From Mesostigma viride (lineage: Eukaryota; Streptophyta; Mesostigmatophyceae; Mesostigmatales; Mesostigmataceae): a stretch of DNA of 64,000 nucleotides. Shown in pieces: positions 1 through 12,117 of the stretch. A model generated the notes under the pieces. It was not told the DNA's origin. It saw nothing but the letters and a program-made list of their open reading frames with translations, and made no database searches. How positions within the stretch are numbered: position 1 is the first letter of the stretch; each line of letters begins with the position of its first letter. The position numbers and the translations under genes were made by a program. The stretch lies in assembly GCA_009746045.1 (NCBI GenBank), contig RPFO01000080.1, forward strand, positions 1,361,908-1,425,907, read 5' to 3'.

Positions 1-1220
1 CTCCTTCTCAGCTCTGTTCCTCGACACAGGCTATACCAATCCCCATTCACGCCATCCTTGCCCTTGGTCCCAAACAGGGGAAACTGCTCCACCATGTGAG
101 CCAATTCTGGCCAGTTCCTGCTCAGCAGGAACTGCCGCACCATGCACGCCTCAGCAGCCCCTGCTGCCATCTGGGCAGCACAACGCAGGCATGTCCCTGG
201 GTAGGAGAGAAGCACCACAGACTGACCCTCAGGATCCATCACCCAAGTAGAGGACTGACGTCTTGTGCCTGCTCACCCATGACCTGTACGCCAACCAGAA
301 CTGGAGAAAGGTCTTGACCACTGACCACTTAGCACCTATCAGAGGCACCAACACCCTCAATGGGGTCAGACGAACCTTGAGCTCCATGGTGTACTTATTA
401 GGCAACCCTGGACTGCAGAAAAGGTTGGATGTCTCCAAAGGGAAACACCCCTTGACCGAGCTGGAGGAAGAAGGAGCCAAATCAAAGTCCCCCTGCTGGA
501 CTGAAAACTCCAACAACTCCATGTAGGAAGCCTCACCCATACTCACTGGCTTGAACTGAGTGAGTGCTCCCTTCAAAGCCTCAGGCAATGCTGCCAACAT
601 ATCCTGCCCCTCAGCAGGCCTCATGTCAATCTCAGGTCCTGGGGTCAAGGCAAACATCCTGTGCAGCAGGTGAGCCACAAAGGGAGAGCCAATCTCGTAC
701 AGGCTGGTGTGCAACTGAGACAAGACCTCCTCCACAAAACCCTCAGGGCTCACCTCCCCCTCCTCCCTGTTAAGGGCAGCCAACGCCTTGGCCAACGTCT
801 CACAGTGCTCACAGGGCCCCGTGCACTTCCTGTGATCCACATAGGCCACCACATTCTTGACAGGTACCACGTGACGAGGAATCTGAATGATGGGAGTGCT
901 GCTGGGGCTGAGGGCTATGTTAGAACCACTCCCCATCTGGGGCTGAGACAAGGACAACCCCTGAAGAAGCTCCTGTAGCTTATCCTGCTTGGAGATCACA
1001 GCATGCAAGAGCTTCCATCAGCTTTATCCATCTGTTGACCCCTCCTAAGGTCACGCCTGACAATAGTGTCAAACAGGGACTCCACATAACTCATGGGGTT
1101 GGAGGCCTCTGGATTCATACCCGTGACCCCTTCCTCCGTGGTGGCTCCCAAGGCCATGCAAGTTGGTGTACAGGGACTCCTCCTCCATCTGGGACCACAT
1201 AGCATGCACAAGGAAACCAT
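1..1220 (-). pseudogene. Gag-like ORF directly after the chromodomain
   Basis: The main open frame runs 1008 to 229 (about 259 codons). It continues in other frames up to 1220, where a stretch begins MNPEASNPMSYVESLFDT, and down to base 1. I do not recognise a catalytic domain. A Cys-rich motif (CTGPCEHC) lies near its N-terminus, and the rest is leucine-rich and helical-looking with a serine run, compatible with a retroelement gag or capsid region. It starts less than 50 bases after the chromodomain ORF ends, leaving no room for an LTR. It could be a post-integrase domain of the same polyprotein, or the start of gag from a second, head-to-tail copy. Frameshifts near 1008 and 229 make it non-functional as read. 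The gag identity is inference. Confidence 0.4.
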
Positions 1221-1289
1221 TCGTTAGTCCTGAGATATAGGAAGGGGAGCAGTGGTCCTCACCAACTCAGTATACCAAGAAGGAAGAGT

Positions 1290-2912
1290 GAGGCCCTTCT
1301 GTTGGCAATATACTCCTGGACCACCTCATGGCAGTGAGTCGAGTGACAGACAACCACAACCACGTGGCAGTAGACTCTAACTCTCCTTTCCAATGCACCT
1401 TGAACTGAAGCTGCTTGGTCCTACCCTTTCCTTTGACTCTGTGAGCCAAAAGCTGCTCCACTTCATATATCCTCTCCCCCTAAGGATCCAGCTCAAATGG
1501 TAAGGGAGCAGAGAGGCGTCCCTGCAAGGTGTTACGTTTGTACAACTTGAGCTGGGCCAGGTGAAACACATTGTTGGTCTTGAGCCGCCAGTGGGAAGGC
1601 ACCTGGACTTGAACCACAGTCCCATAGTGAAAGGTGTCCAGTACAGGGAAAGGTCCCAACCACAATCATTGGTTGAAGTTTCCTGCATTGCTCCTTTTCA
1701 GGTAGCACACGGTTAGCCTCCAGAAGCACCAAGTCACCAGGGGCCACAAAAGTGTGAGTAGCCAACATCTGTTGCCAAGCATTGTTCAAATACTTGTCTT
1801 GTGCATGCAGCATCTGAGCAGCAACCACACTGTGAGCTTCCTGGAAGGAATCATGCTATCAGCTGTTGGACTGAGGTTAAGCGTCTTCTGAAGGGGCCTT
1901 CAGCATATCCCTATCAGGCAGCTCCAGGTCAAATGGGGTCAAAGGGCACTGCATGGCCATGGCAAATGAAAAAGGGAGACATTTGGTGAGGAGCCAGGGG
2001 TGAGTTGTTGATAGCAAACTCTATGAAGGGAAGTTTCCTGTCCCATTCCTTGTTATCATGGGTACAGTAATGCTTCTGGCATTCCCGTACAATATGGTTC
2101 AGCCTCTCCACAGCCCCCGTGCTGGCACACCTGTACGCTACCCCAAAGGCCAGCTTGGTGTCCAGGATGTCAAAGAAAGACTTCCAGAACCCAGACATCC
2201 ACAAGGGATCCTGGTCAGTGATGATCACCCGTGGCATGCCATGCAACGTACCTGTACACCTCCTTCATGAAAAACTCTACACACTGGGCAGCAGTCAGAT
2301 GGGCATTGCAGGGGATGAGATGGCACATTCTAGAGAGCCTGTCCATCACCACCAATATCCTGTCATTACCAGCATCAGACACAGGCAAGCCACAGATGAA
2401 GTCCATGGTCACACTGATCCAGGGTCGCAAGGGAATAGGCATGGCCATAGGAAAAATGGGGACAGCCTGAGTCCTAACCTTATTCCTTTGGCAGGAGTCA
2501 CAGGAGGCCACATAGGCTCTGATGTCACGAAACATGCCAGGCCATCAAAACCTCTCTTGTACCTCATGCATGGAGAAGCTTGGCATACCCAGGATGACAC
2601 GCAGTCACGTCATCATGAAAGCAGTGCAACACAGTAGGGATGGCCATTTCTGGCACGTATACCTTCCTGGTCACTACATGATCAGTATCCTGGGTGTGGA
2701 CATAAAACGGGACTCCCTCCCAGTACTCCACAGGCCTGTTACCAAAACTTCCTTCCTGAATGGCCTTAGTGGCCAGGTCCTCAGTTTTAGTGAAAGCCTT
2801 GATCGATCACATCTAGCAGGGCAATACTCATAGGATTGGGCAAGACTAGCTTTTTGTCAGGCCCTAAGAAGGGCTGCAGCTGCAGCACCTCATCCTCCTG
2901 CAGGCACAACGG
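1290..2912 (-). pseudogene. Pol C-terminal part: integrase and chromodomain
   Basis: The zinc-binding N-terminus of integrase is spread over two frames: a His pair near 2610-2640, then CDSC at about 2500. The catalytic core is open at 2535-2215 and 2246-1929. The first Asp is in TMDFICGLP, the second in IITDQDPLW, and Glu in AVERLN lies exactly 35 residues after the second Asp, so the D,D(35)E triad is intact. A small frameshift near 2230 separates the first two acids. Next come the integrase C-terminal barrel (GDLVLLEAN..., from about 1740) and a chromodomain reading YEVEQLLAHRV...FKVHWKG at about 1470-1370. In chromoviruses such a domain targets integration to chromatin marks. The frame changes near 1640 and 1480. 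The upstream limit, about 2912, is where similarity to pol stops. Confidence 0.88.
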
Positions 2913-5900
2913 TCCGAGCCCCGCCAAAAACGACCATCTTACTCCGTCACCAAATTGGCGCGAGATCCCGAAAATCTGGTGGGCGGGAAGGTGACGACGA
3001 GGCAAAAAGTCACGCAGCACCCATGGCGGCCGTGAAAATCCTAGCGACCGTCCTGAGAACACATTACGGACAGCGAATTGATTTTGAGCCTTCATAACTC
3101 ATCTACTTCACGTAGATATTTTTTTATCCTAAAGAAATCGGTCCATTTTTTCAGGAAAACAGAAAAAGGGCGGGCATTTTCGCGAGGTCGGGTCAGGTCC
3201 GCTGCATTTTGCAGTGGACCCCCAAAAAGTCACACCGGAAACTTATCGAAAACGGCGACAGTGTAGTTCAAGGTAAGCCGCTCGCACGATTCTATGACTA
3301 ATTCAAAAAATTTTGACCGAAAAACTTTTTGTTAAAACGACTGCCATTGTAAATGCCTCGTTGCCGCAGCAGTTGGAACTGCCGGGAGGGTGCGTGCGGG
3401 GCTGATCATGGCAACGCACGTAAAAATATGCCACTCCCTCGTTTCTTTCATTTTTGTCATCCCATTTGCGCAGGGCGCTTCAACAACTTCTAGAGCGAAG
3501 CCCAGCCTGATTTTTTGCTGGCTCTGTAGTGTAGACCTGCGCTCATCACTGAATATCGCCTGCGATCGTTGCGAAATGAAGCATGAATACGCATTGCGCT
3601 GGTTGAGTCGACGCTGTACAGTGGAACCTGCTTTTTCGGCATCCGGATCCAAGGTAGGGTGAAGCCAGCCCCGTTCCCCTTCCAGATTTTCTGCCTGTCT
3701 CTTTCCCCGAGGCTCGTGAAAGCGCCTCGTTCATGTTACGCCGGACGCCTCGTCAAGCATCGCTGCTCGAGAGGGAGACGTAAGCCATGGCCAGCCTCCC
3801 CAAACAGCGTGATGTGCGTCTGTTCATTCTTCCAAGTGTAATTCATGGCGTAGGAAGCTGAGCCTGAAGGCAACAAACAGAAGGTACATGTCCTGTATTC
3901 AACAGTCAGCACATATAGGTGTGTTGATGTGCAACCCTGGAGCTTATCCAGCTTTCACAGGCCATACAACACGCTGCTGGGGCTCCACTTTAGCGGACCT
4001 GTTGGTAAGTATTTCAACCTCTTTCCTTGGCCAGATTATAATGCACCATGTTTATCAATGATGGGCGGCGTGTTCTGATCTGGGGCTGGGAGGCACGAAG
4101 AAACCAGGGGGGAGCCCAGGTATGTGAAGTGCGCAGATGTTGTTGCTGCCTTGGGAAACCCAGGATTCATTGCCCTTGTTACATTCAGATATGTTGAAGC
4201 AGGCTGAGAATTAAGTACTATACATGGAAGGGGGCTGATTTGTCTTTGATATGGTTGCTGCCTATGATGATGAATATTGTTGCGGGCACAACAGAGTGCA
4301 CAATGGGCTTACAGCATTGCGTAAGAGGCATGAATCTCACCAGGACACCTTCTACGGGCTCACAACAACATCACAATAACGATTACCAAAGTGCTTGCTG
4401 CCACACCACTGCCACATCACTCCCCACCACCCCAACACACCTACCACTGTTACGCCGTTGTTAGCAGTGCCACGATTGCATAGCAATACCAACATTCCTG
4501 TCGTTAGCATGGAGGACCACCAGGTGCATCGTGTGCGCATACCCATGTGACAGATATTATAGACTCCCACCAGGAGCAACGTCCACCACCATGAGTCTCG
4601 CCTGTTGGTGTAACTGCTGGCAGTGTCCCTACAACTCAGTATGGAATCTGCCATTAACGATAACGCCAGGCCCTGCACCATTGCTGCCACAATCTGCCAT
4701 ATTGACTTCGCCCATCGCAGCCTTGATCGTGATTGCAGCCACAAGTTCCTGCCGGCCCTCTTCATCTCTTCTATCGTAGCACCAGAAACTGGGGCCACAT
4801 TTAGCAGCATCGGCAGCTGACATAGCTGGCACCTGGCACAACAGATAATGCCAGTAGTATCAAAGAAGGCACCCTACTGCTCACCATTGCTATCAATCAC
4901 TGGCATGATCAATCTGTCACTACCACTTGCCAGCACCACAGAATATCATGACCTGGTGTGTTGCCACGGAAATCTGAATGGAGAGCTTTCACCACAAGCC
5001 CACCCCAATGAGTTGGTTTGCACACTACACCACTGTTGGCTGTACCGTGCCACCTGCCACATAAATTTCCCTTCCATCATGCAGCAGTAGCAACATAACC
5101 TCAAGGCTAGACCATAACGTCTATCTGCATAACGATAGCCTTCATGATCGCTGCCTCGTGCCACTGGCCATACTACTGCCATCTGCATTACTTTCTACCA
5201 CATGTGCCACTCTCTTCTGCATCACTAGATCCCACTACTGCTGCCTGACCTGCCTGCTGCCAGCACCTTCGCTGGCATCTGCTCATGGCATGCCCATGGC
5301 CACATCCTCCATCTGCCGTGCATAGCCCATGCTTCACTAGGATCCATGCTTCACTAGGATCCATGCTTCACTAGGATCCATGCTTCACTAGGATGTAGTC
5401 CAGGGTGCACGATGAACAACACATAAAAAAATGCCCATGCACCTTTAGAAGATTGTTTGGCATGCGAGCTAGCTGGCTAGTTAATGTGCTAGAGATGTTA
5501 GATAGCAACTGCAAGCAAATGTAGTGTGCAGCCATGTTTGCTTCGAACCACTATTTGACTTGCCAACTAGTTGCTCTCTCTCAACACGCCCCACCATTGG
5601 AATGTTGGTAGTTAATACTATTGATGTATCAAAGAGACAACTGTTCATGTATTTCCATGATGAAGTGCATGCCACATGTATGGGTGGAGATAACCAAGTT
5701 GGAGTTCAACCTTACCTCAGCTCGTACTGTTATGGGGTATGAACTTGTAAGGAAATATTATATGATGTTGGCTGCTGTCACGTGTCACTGTGACACATCG
5801 TCATCTGTGGTGTGACTGAGGTAATACTTGGCAATCATGTTCAGCATGCTCTATTTAAATTGCATTAAAAATTTCAGCTCTGTCTGAACTCATTTGCGCT

Positions 5901-6470
5901 ATACCTGTGGTGCATTATATATCCAAATTTTGCGCGAGAGTGACGCGTGACAGCAGAATCATGTAACTAGTTGGTGTTCAATCAAGGTGCAACTTTGCAG
6001 CCAGCCTGCAGATGTTGCAAGTGTTTGCTTACTTCCAGCTTAATCTGAGCTCATTTGCACTGTTGGGTGCATTTAATGATCCATAAAATGCTCCAAATGA
6101 CCGTATTTGTGACGGTTGACAGCATAATTTCTGGCCATCCCATCTCTATTTCGGGTGCAACTTAGTACTTGAGCTGCATATGTTATATTTAATGTGTCTG
6201 CCCATTTCCAGGTCAAAACGACATTAATTGTGTTGTTTGTGGAATTAATTATGAATAAAATTGGCAATTTTGGCGTTTTTTATGCTTTTGGACGTCACCA
6301 TTCTGTGAGCACCAAGTGGCCAACCAAGGTGTGACTTGGCACAGTAAATCTGGGTACCATGGAGAAGCCAGCCAACAAGTTTGACCATCATCCGAATATT
6401 AGTGCAGCTAGGAGGAGTAAGATGGGTGTTTTTTGGCACTTTCAGACCGTTGTGGGTGACTAGTGACTAG
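2913..6470. other. Non-pol sequence interrupting the gypsy element; no gene recognised
   Basis: Pol homology stops at about 2912 on the integrase side and at about 6523-6470 on the RNase H side. The 3.5 kb between has no long ORF with recognisable content. Near 3190-3215 there is an imperfect palindrome (GGTCCGCTGCA...TGCAGTGGACC) reminiscent of the palindromes in the 22-43 kb transposon. The 4350-5300 part is rich in CACCAC and TGCCAC-like triplets. A 17-bp tandem repeat lies at 5328-5394. It may be a nested insertion, or host DNA joined by rearrangement; I found no clear target duplication. Confidence 0.5.
5328..5394. repeat. 17-bp tandem repeat, about 4 copies
   Basis: Unit CATGCTTCACTAGGATC repeated in perfect register (5328, 5345, 5362, 5379; the last copy lacks its final base). 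Confidence 0.95.
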
Positions 6471-6522
6471 ATGCTTGGATGACAGAACATCAGCCACAGG
6501 CATACGTGACTTCCCCTTTATC

Positions 6523-8330
6523 TCAGCTGCCAATTCTCTGGACTTGGACCGGCATCCCTGGCTCCAGTATCCACTTCCTGGGCCTTCCCCTCCCCCCCCT
6601 GTGCTTCTCTGCTCTTGGCTGCGTTGTGGGAGTGGACTGGCTACCAACAGAACCCCCCCTAGGACTGCCTTGCAGTGACTGGCCACCCACCTGGACGCCT
6701 GTCAACCCTGGGACAGAGCCCTGGTCAATGAGCATCTCGTGACTAGAATTAGTCTCTACAGGGGGTGGACTCAGCTGGGAGGTTTGCTGACTAGCTGCCT
6801 GTGCCCTAGTGACAGCACCACACTCAACCACAGAAACCATGGCAGCACAAATATCCAGATCCTCGTGAAATGCTCCCATCAGATCCCTTCTCCTAGAGAG
6901 GGCGTCTGGCACCACATTCTGTGAGCCGGGGACATACTGCACAGAGAAAGGATAGAATCCACCTACTAGGTACTCCATCCACCCTGCCATCCTCTTACTC
7001 ATCCTACTCTGTTCTAGCACATGCACCAAGGGCCTGTGGTCAGTCATCAGTGTGATAGACTCTTGCCCTAGCCCATCTGTGGCACTGCTAGCAACAGAAA
7101 ACTGAGCTCCCTTCAACAGATGCTCCCACTTGTGACATGCCACCACTAAGCCCAACAACTCCTGCTCGTGCACAGGGTAGTTGCGTTCAGCTGAGCTCAT
7201 GGTTTTAGACATGTACTCTACTGGCTGCGGTCCATAACCATGGTCTTGCATCAGCACAGCACCTATGGCGCCTTGAGAGGCATCTGACCTAACCTGATAA
7301 GGTAGATCAGGATTGGGACCCACTAGCACAGGGGTAGAGGTGAGCTTCTGCTTCAACAGGTCAAAGGCCTGCTGGCACCTATCTGTCCACTCAAACTGAA
7401 CATCCTTCTTGATCAACTCAAGCAAGGGGGTGGAGATGGCAGCCATGTCAGGGATAAAACGCCTGTACCATCCCACCATGCCCAGGAAGGACTTGACATC
7501 ATGGGCAGACTGCAACACAGGCCACTCCAGGATGGCAGCAATCTTAGCATTGTCAGGTGTCATACCCAAGGAGCTCAACTTGTACCCTAGGAAACCCACT
7601 TCATGCCCCCACTCCACCTTAGACCTCTTGACGGACAAGTGGTACTGCTGGATGACCTTCAGGACCTCCTCCACGTTCTCCAGATGCTCCTTGAAGGTCC
7701 TTGAGTGCACCAGAATGTCGTCCATGTAGGCCACCACGCAGGTTCTGAACACAGGTCTTGCAGGATCACACAAATGGGCAATATCCTTGAACCTGGGATT
7801 CCTGAGATCAGGGGAGATTTGAGGCAGAGAGTTCCCTGTCAGATTGCCAAAGATAGCATTCACAAACATCTGCATGCATGGTAGCTGGGCTGTTAGAGGC
7901 CCCCATGGGCATCACAGTCCACTGAAACTGACCCCATGGTGTGGAGAATGCAGTTTTTGGAATGTCTTCAGTGGCTATCCTGATCTGCCAGAAAGCGTGC
8001 CTGAGGTCAAACTTGGTGAAGTAAGATGCTCCAGCTGTCCTCTCTAGCAGTTCATCAATCCTTGGCAGTGGGTACTTGGACTTCACAGTGACCTTGTTCA
8101 GGCCTCTCAGGTCAATACACAACCGCCATCCACCATCATGCTTGGGGACTAGCAAACACCCAGAACTGAAAGGACTATTGGCAGGAAGAATGAGTCCAGC
8201 TTCCAACAATCCTGTCAAAATCACCTTCAGCTCTGCCATCTCAGCTGGCCCCATCCTGTACATGGGAACAAAAGGGGGCCTGGCACCATCCATAAGCTTG
8301 ATGACACATGGGTGATTGGCCCTTCACGAG
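6523..8330 (-). pseudogene. Pol central part: reverse transcriptase and RNase H
   Basis: RT fingers and palm are open at 8293-7808: LCIDLRGLNKVTVKSKYPLPRI, then the first catalytic Asp in FTKFDLRHAFWQI, then the MGASNSPATM motif. The frame then shifts: a four-base CATG/ATGC duplication at about 7870-7880 breaks the MGASNSPATM / MQMFVNAIF junction. The second frame (7875-6523) has the catalytic YMDD (VVAYMDDILVHS), the thumb, and RNase H with Asp in RSDASQGAIGAV, Glu in HEQELLGLVVA and Asp in LMTDHRPLV. All catalytic acids of RT and RNase H are present. After RNase H a Pro/Gly/Ser-rich tether of about 100 residues precedes the break at 6523. Only the frameshift prevents a continuous polyprotein. 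Confidence 0.92.
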
Positions 8331-8458
8331 GGTACTGTGGCATCTTGTCCTCAAAAATGGCAGCAAACCTGTCCAAAAGGGCCTCATGCAGCTTCTGCTC
8401 CTCCTCCGTGACAGCTGGTACTGGGTTCACAGCATTCACCGTGTGGCCATGAGTCTCA

Positions 8459-9202
8459 TCAGAGGGTGAGTTGGGAACCAGATGTAAGAGGAAGACGTGG
8501 TCCACTGCCCAGGTAAGTAGCCAGATAAGACAGGGTGTGCTTGGCAGACCATACATGCTTAAGTAATGCAGCACGTTTCTCTTCCAGTGAAGGCACCCTG
8601 ACGTCTTCCTTGGCACCTGCAACCCCTCTCCCATCATTGACAGCCTCATTAGTAGAACAGCACTCTGTGACTGGTCTTTCTCCCCCCTTAACCACGGTGG
8701 TGGCGTCCCACACTGACCCATCCTGAAACTGCACCACCTTCTCAGACCACAAGATGGCAGGATTAGCAGACTCCAAACATGGCATCCCCAGAATCACATC
8801 AGCAGCAGTGAGTGGAATGACGCCTGCTGTGACTGACAAGGTTTGACGTGAGCACACTTGGAAAAGCAGTTGCACATAGCCAGGTGAGTTACTCTGCCTA
8901 CCATCAGAATATTGGACCTTGACAGGCACAGGATGAGGAAGCACTGGTAAATGCATCTCCTGCACCAAGGAAGTGGAAATGTAGTTACTCCCTGCACCAG
9001 AGTCAATCATGGAGAGACATAAAGGCTGAGCCAAAGGGACTGGCACGTTCAACAGCCTAGCCTGAAACTTCAAGAGCTGACTGGGAATAGGAGGGCCCAA
9101 TGGGGTGGCAGAATCAGAGGCAGACAAGTTGTTCACAGGACGGACATGCACAGCAGGCAAACCAGTTAACTCCACCGCTGGACGTAGTCCTGGGGGCTCC
9201 AC
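8459..9202 (-). CDS. Retroviral-type aspartic protease segment of the gypsy polyprotein
   Basis: This 247-codon open frame carries the protease active-site signature DSGAGSNYIS (near 9005-8975), preceded by the hydrophobic LCLSMI strand. About 70 residues later comes the flap/C-terminal signature DVILGMPCLE. Retroviral-type proteases act as homodimers and cut the Gag-Pol precursor. Downstream the frame runs into an acidic linker before RT, where a shift (about 8460-8300) separates it from the RT frame. It would be an internal part of the polyprotein, so its first Met is not a real start. Confidence 0.85.
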   Translation of the reverse strand: MEPPGLRPAVELTGLPAVHVRPVNNLSASDSATPLGPPIPSQLLKFQARLLNVPVPLAQPLCLSMIDSGAGSNYISTSLVQEMHLPVLPHPVPVKVQYSDGRQSNSPGYVQLLFQVCSRQTLSVTAGVIPLTAADVILGMPCLESANPAILWSEKVVQFQDGSVWDATTVVKGGERPVTECCSTNEAVNDGRGVAGAKEDVRVPSLEEKRAALLKHVWSAKHTLSYLATYLGSGPRLPLTSGSQLTL

Positions 9203-9225
9203 TAGTTTTTTGGCAGCTCAGGGGG

Positions 9226-9637
9226 TTAATGGTCTGAAGACGAGCTTCCTGCTGAAGGCTGCACCTGCTGCTCCTCTAGGCTGTCCTCCTCCCCTTCTCC
9301 CTCCTCCTCCTCTGCTAGAAGGTGCCACAGGGCGTTGACCATCCTCCGCCTGTCTTGTCTGCTGAAACCCTTGGGCTGGAATGGTCCCCTGCCCGAAGCC
9401 TGGAAGTTGGGTCTGAACCCAGGCTGTGCTCTAATAATGGTCGCTCTGGTTCGGCACCCCAGGAGGGAAGATGGATGGCCTGGTGAACGGAAGCACCCCT
9501 TGGGGACCCTTGGTGTCTGCAGGAAACTGGTCTCTCTTGGGGCAATCCCTTGCAAAGTGCCCTAACTGGCCACATGTGAAACAGGCTCCCTTGGACTGCT
9601 CCTCATTGAGCTCCTCCATCACAGCGTTCAGCTGCAC
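9226..9637 (-). pseudogene. Gag C-terminal fragment with CCHC zinc knuckle
   Basis: The frame 9637-9431 contains CFTCGQLGHFARDC, a perfect C-x2-C-x4-H-x4-C knuckle of retroelement nucleocapsid type, which binds the element RNA. A second frame (9555-9226) continues with a basic stretch (RQDRRRMVNALW) and an acidic/serine tail, so a frameshift lies between. No gag matrix or capsid region is visible above 9637: the sequence there changes character and the frame is closed. This copy therefore appears 5' truncated, unless the gag-like ORF at 1-1220 represents the missing part. Confidence 0.8.
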
Positions 9638-9831
9638 TAGGATGGTTCAGGGGCTTCTTGACAGCAGACGCGTGGTTGCCTGCAGTGGGCTCCCACTTGA
9701 GGGAAAAGTCGGGTACACGGCACAGCGTAAGGGCATTGCAGCAACAAGCCGGCCGCCAGCAAGAAGCCGGCTGCAAAGCGAAAGCTTCCTAGTGGTCCCA
9801 TGGACTTGGGCTTAAGGGGACGGGACATGCC

Positions 9832-9857
9832 CGAATTTTTTGGCGCCAAAAAATTCG
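9832..9857. repeat. 26-bp perfect palindrome
   Basis: The sequence reads the same on both strands, with CGAATTTTTTGG meeting CCAAAAAATTCG about a GC centre. It lies about 200 bases upstream of the truncated gag end. Confidence 0.9.
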
Positions 9858-11221
9858 CGCCGGAACCGAAGGTCATAAATTTCACGTGCACGGTGCGCGC
9901 ACCCCTTGCGGAAGTGGCCATGGCGACTGCGTTCAGGCGAAACTACCACACTAGGGCAGGCGAAATGCAAAAATTTTACTCGAATCTAAAAGACGATGAG
10001 TTTATGATGTTAGTTTGTGGCGGAAATCAGCTGGTTTATAATATCGCTGTTGTTTTTTTATGCCATCGGCATGGGGGGTAATCTGAATGTTTTGGTCGCG
10101 CGGAATAAAATAGAATTCATGATAGCGGCAGTAAAATCGCGGTTTTTAGGGTTGTTTTGACCGTGAAGCAGGCGTTAATACCCTTTGCATCGAATTCTAA
10201 ACCGAGCTGGTGCCTTTTGCCAGATTTTCGGCCATTATCGGTAAGTAATTGTTCAGACCTGCGCAGTGCGTGTCTGACCTGTCCATAGAAGAACGGCGGT
10301 TGTTGCGCGCCTGGGCGAGGGATTTACGAGGGCGAGGTACAGATTTGTCGCGAATGTTATCTGCTATCAGTGCTGTCTTCTATGAGCTCATCGTTCGAGG
10401 TTTTTTGCGTTCTTTTTGGGCAGTTTCCGCCAGCTATCTCGCCGTCGCTTGCCGTTGTGTTGTCGAATACCTGGCAGCTTTAGATTGTTTTCGTTGATGT
10501 CGTGATCAGGGCCGCTTCAGTCGCAGCCTATAGCTCTTCGGGAAGGTATAAGGCATTTCATAAAACGTGTTCCGGCAAGGATGTTGTGCGTATGGACGCT
10601 TCTTGTTGTGTGAGAGTGACGCACCCTCTCTTCGCAGCGGCATCACAGCGCTCATGCGCTGAAGGGCCGCCAATGGTTTCTTTGCATTTTATCGTGCAGG
10701 GATGGAAGTGTTTTAGTGATGATGATGTTGGAGATATTGCATTTGTGTGACTGCATGTAGATAGCTGGCACCAATGGTTGTTTGAGCTTTCTTTTGTTAT
10801 GATGATGTGACAAGACTACAATGTGCTGAGCCAACCATGGTTGACATGCATGACTGCATGCAAGCTATATATACCATGTTCCTACTTGGTTCCTTGCCCT
10901 CCATAGTCCCAGTTTGTCATCCATGCCGGGGAGGACAGTTTAGGAGGTGATGTTGAGTTGATTAGCTTGGTTGTCATCAACCTTACACTCTAACCTAGGA
11001 GAAACATAGGAAATGCTGCTTAGGCATATTAGGGCTACCATCGTCAAGGCTATGAACATATTTACAAGGCTGGCCATGCTGGAGGGATGATGAAGACATA
11101 TGAGGTGCGTGGCCACCCCTTCGTACATTGTAAACATACTCAGCATGGTTTTGGTGCATGTTGGATGGCATATGAAGTGGCACTGTGGGGTTACTAACTT
11201 ACTGAGTGGTCCTTAGCGCCT

Positions 11222-11830
11222 TGTCAGGTGGTCATATAGGAAACCCATCAACTTGAGTAGTTCTTGTCACAATGACCCCCCACGTTGAGCATGCGTTGCC
11301 GTCAGCGTGCAAGAGTTAATTATGTTTGCTTTGGTCAGTTTGCAGATGTCCTTGATGAAGAAGGAGGTGCTAGTGTGGCTGAATGGTTACTCTAATTTCC
11401 TTGTAGAGTCTACATGGGTGGCCGTCTTGGAATGGTTGTAACTTGGGCAGTTCTTGTCAGAATGGCGTCAAACCTTGAACATAGGAGGTACCGTATGTGC
11501 AGAGGTTGGCAGCATGTGGTTTGGCCAGTTTTTGCATGGTTTGGATGGATAAAGGGGTGTTTATGGTGTAAGATACACTAAAAAACCTCCGTTAGCTTCG
11601 TCACAGGTGGCTACCTAGGAAATCCATCAACTAGAGCTGCGCTCGTCAGAATGACCTGAAAATTTGGGGCTGCATGTCCCCCACCTGTAATATTTGGGAA
11701 TATATGGTGGAGCATGATATGATGTGTTAATGATTTGATTTTTTTTTTTTGGATTAAAAAAGTACCTGTTTTGCGGGAAATCCATCAACGTGAGTAAACA
11801 TTCTTATTTCTTGGTCCCAATTAGGTAGAA
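11222..11830. repeat. Degenerate tandem repeat, period about 180-190 bp, four recognisable copies
   Basis: A core of the form GGAAA(C/T)CCATCAACTTGAGT...CTTGTCA.AATGACC recurs at about 11240, 11425, 11612 and 11780. The copies are strongly diverged, with identity mostly limited to the 40-60-bp core. No ORF follows the period. Confidence 0.55.
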
Positions 11831-12117
11831 TTTCTCAAAAGTGGGGGAACTATGCGGGAATATATGATTTGGTCCCAATATGTTTGCCCATTGTCCTAGG
11901 GAAAATGTGACTAAAACAGCGTCTTTTTCTATTTTTAGCGCGTTACCGGTGTATGGTGGGGGCTAGTACCCCCCCCAAGTGGCTGGAAAATTTTTTTAAA
12001 ATCATATTTATGGTCCCCAATCATCATTGGATTTTTTGCACATGCATAGGTATGGTTTCCAGAAAAGTGCCCTTTAGGCATGTCCCCTCCCCTTAAGCGC
12101 ACTATCTGAGCACCTTA

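Larger units (their letters stand above)
1..9640 (-). mobile_element. Ty3/gypsy LTR retrotransposon (chromovirus type), interrupted and frameshifted
   Basis: Read from high to low coordinates, the minus strand carries a gag CCHC knuckle (about 9570), an aspartic protease (about 9000), reverse transcriptase (8290-7500), RNase H (7300-6900), an integrase with HHCC and DDE motifs (2830-1930) and a chromodomain (about 1460-1300). This order is diagnostic of Ty3/gypsy, and the chromodomain places it with the chromoviruses. The frame changes several times, so this copy looks inactive. Unrelated sequence at about 2913-6470 separates RNase H from integrase. No LTR, primer-binding site or polypurine tract could be recognised. 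The gag N-terminus is missing above 9637, and the low-coordinate end runs out of the window. Confidence 0.93.
9640..12100. other. Non-coding stretch, no gene recognised
   Basis: Only short ORFs of 60-93 codons without recognisable domains. It contains the palindrome at 9832-9857 and a degenerate repeat at 11222-11800. The GC-rich 9640-10550 part differs in composition from the more AT-rich part after 10700. Confidence 0.5.

Noticed and set aside
1-9640. LTRs of the gypsy element
   Set aside because: I looked for a direct repeat flanking the element and found none in the window. The low-coordinate end is cut by the window and the 5' end is truncated.
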